From Thermococcus barophilus MP (GTDB taxonomy: Archaea > Methanobacteriota_B > Thermococci > Thermococcales > Thermococcaceae), in NCBI RefSeq assembly GCF_000151105.2, contig NC_014804.1:1054001-1118000 (forward strand): a stretch of 64,000 nt of DNA, given 5' to 3'. Position 1 is the first letter of the stretch, and the number at the start of each line of letters is the position of its first letter. The notes beneath the pieces were generated by a model. That model worked only from the letters and a program-made list of their open reading frames with translations, searched no databases and was not told where the DNA came from. Position numbers and translations under genes: made by a program. This document shows positions 63,308 to 64,000 of this stretch, piece by piece.

Positions 63308-64000
63308 TCAAAGCTCTTCCAAAGCTTTCTTCATCCTTTTCATAGCTTCAATGAGTTTTTCTTTCTTTGTTGCATAGCTTATCCTTACATATCCTTCTCC
63401 ATTCTTTCCAAATGCTGTTCCTGGAATTACAACTACCTTAGCTTTCTCCAAAAGCCATTCACTGAACTCCTCACTTGTCATCCCAGTCTCTTTTATGTTT
63501 GCAAAGATGTAAAATGCACCTTTAGGTTCGAATGCAGAAATATAAGGCATTTCTTTAATTGCATCGAGAACTATCTTTCTTCTCTCAGCATATTCCTCTC
63601 TCATCTTCTCAACAGCTTCCCAGCTCTTTGGACTCCTTAAGGCTTCAATTCCCGCAACCTGAACAAAGGACGCAACGTTTCCGATAACATATGCATGGAG
63701 CTTTATCATGTCCCTGATAATGTCCTTTGGTGCGATTGCAAAGCCCAAACGCCAGCCGGTCATCGCAAATGTTTTGGAGAAGCTATTTGCCAAAATCGTA
63801 TTGTCCGGGGCATATTTAAGCATTGGGTAGTGCTTTGCACCATCATAAAGAAAGTGCTCATAAGGTTCATCGCTGAGAATGTAGAGATTATAGTCTTCAG
63901 CAATATCCGCAACAGCTTTTGCAGTTTCTTCATCCATTGTAGCACCAGTTGGATTGTTGGGATAGTTAATCACTATCATCCTTGTCCTCTTTGTTATGAG
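63308..64000 (-). CDS. class I PLP aminotransferase, N terminus beyond window
   Basis: The C-terminal ~230 residues of an aspartate/aromatic-type aminotransferase. INYPNNPTGATMDEE, the PLP ring pocket ILSDEPYEHFLYDG, the Schiff-base lysine in ANSFSKTFAMTGWRLG, and the substrate Arg in GYVRISYATKKE are all visible. The frame stays open to base 64000, so the start lies outside. Specificity is not evident. Confidence 0.9.
   Translation of the reverse strand, partial: LITKRTRMIVINYPNNPTGATMDEETAKAVADIAEDYNLYILSDEPYEHFLYDGAKHYPMLKYAPDNTILANSFSKTFAMTGWRLGFAIAPKDIIRDMIKLHAYVIGNVASFVQVAGIEALRSPKSWEAVEKMREEYAERRKIVLDAIKEMPYISAFEPKGAFYIFANIKETGMTSEEFSEWLLEKAKVVVIPGTAFGKNGEGYVRISYATKKEKLIEAMKRMKKALEEL

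Overview
The window is chromosomal DNA of a hyperthermophilic euryarchaeon of the order Thermococcales, most likely an AT-rich Thermococcus. The evidence is an archaellum operon of the Pyrococcus/Thermococcus type, an archaeal-type AsnRS, MtaD, aTrm56, a SAM hydrolase of the DUF62 family, an archaetidylinositol-phosphate synthase, a DUF257 protein, the Hsp20-Cdc48 heat-shock pair, archaeal TATA boxes, GGTGA-type ribosome binding sites and C/D and H/ACA guide RNA genes. I see no CRISPR array, insertion sequence, rRNA or prophage.

Layout. 1-4.3 kb: a 3'-truncated tRNA-Arg(UCU), a PD-(D/E)XK nuclease-like protein, asnS and mtaD. 4.4-14.8 kb: the motility locus, with a winged-helix regulator (EarA candidate), a methyltransferase, an 18-bp palindrome containing TACATATGTA upstream of the promoter, one flagellin, then arlC, D, F, G, H, I, J and a coupled secreted, membrane-anchored protein. 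14.9-19.7 kb: a PUA/PP-loop/ferredoxin fusion, a membrane-bound winged-helix protein, a zinc-ribbon protein, Pcm and a HAD phosphatase. 19.6-19.8 kb: a C/D and an H/ACA guide RNA in tandem on the minus strand. 19.8-21.3 kb: an operon of two mini-pilins (one only 54 aa) and a prepilin peptidase. 21.4-30.9 kb: ASCH proteins, Lrp-type RAM proteins, another C/D RNA, lipid and tRNA modification enzymes, a transglutaminase-fold lipoprotein lacking its catalytic residues, SAM hydrolase, NadM and an ABC-2 exporter.

30.9-41 kb is an eroding, variable region. It has two MFS genes each broken by one base in a G/C run, a heavily degraded methyltransferase, a 5'-truncated beta-propeller gene between 17-bp direct repeats, and a nucleoside phosphorylase remnant. 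Intact genes there include an AAA ATPase and an ArsR-type repressor, both with operator-like inverted repeats. 41-50.7 kb: a DUF257 protein, MFS carrier, nitroreductase, two DUF2202 ferritin-like lipoproteins bracketing a carotenoid-type membrane enzyme, a nitrilase, a Cys-rich secreted protein and a DUF4405-like membrane protein. A tyrosine phosphatase, a KaiC-like protein without a P-loop, an MBL hydrolase and a HEPN/MNT pair with a frameshifted HEPN gene follow. 50.7-64 kb: Mut7-C protein, MptE, a third C/D RNA, LSm-like protein, MobB, JAMM protein, a 48-aa protein, a bacterial-type phosphoglycerate mutase, Cdc48, Hsp20, tRNA-Phe and tRNA-Gly, a 5-FTHF cyclo-ligase-like protein, two aminotransferases, an MFS carrier and a TMEM165-type transporter.

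The most unusual signals are the TACATATGTA element shared by the archaellum promoter and a DUF2202 lipoprotein promoter, the sharp base-composition change inside the single flagellin gene, the tandem guide-RNA locus and the mini-pilin operon.
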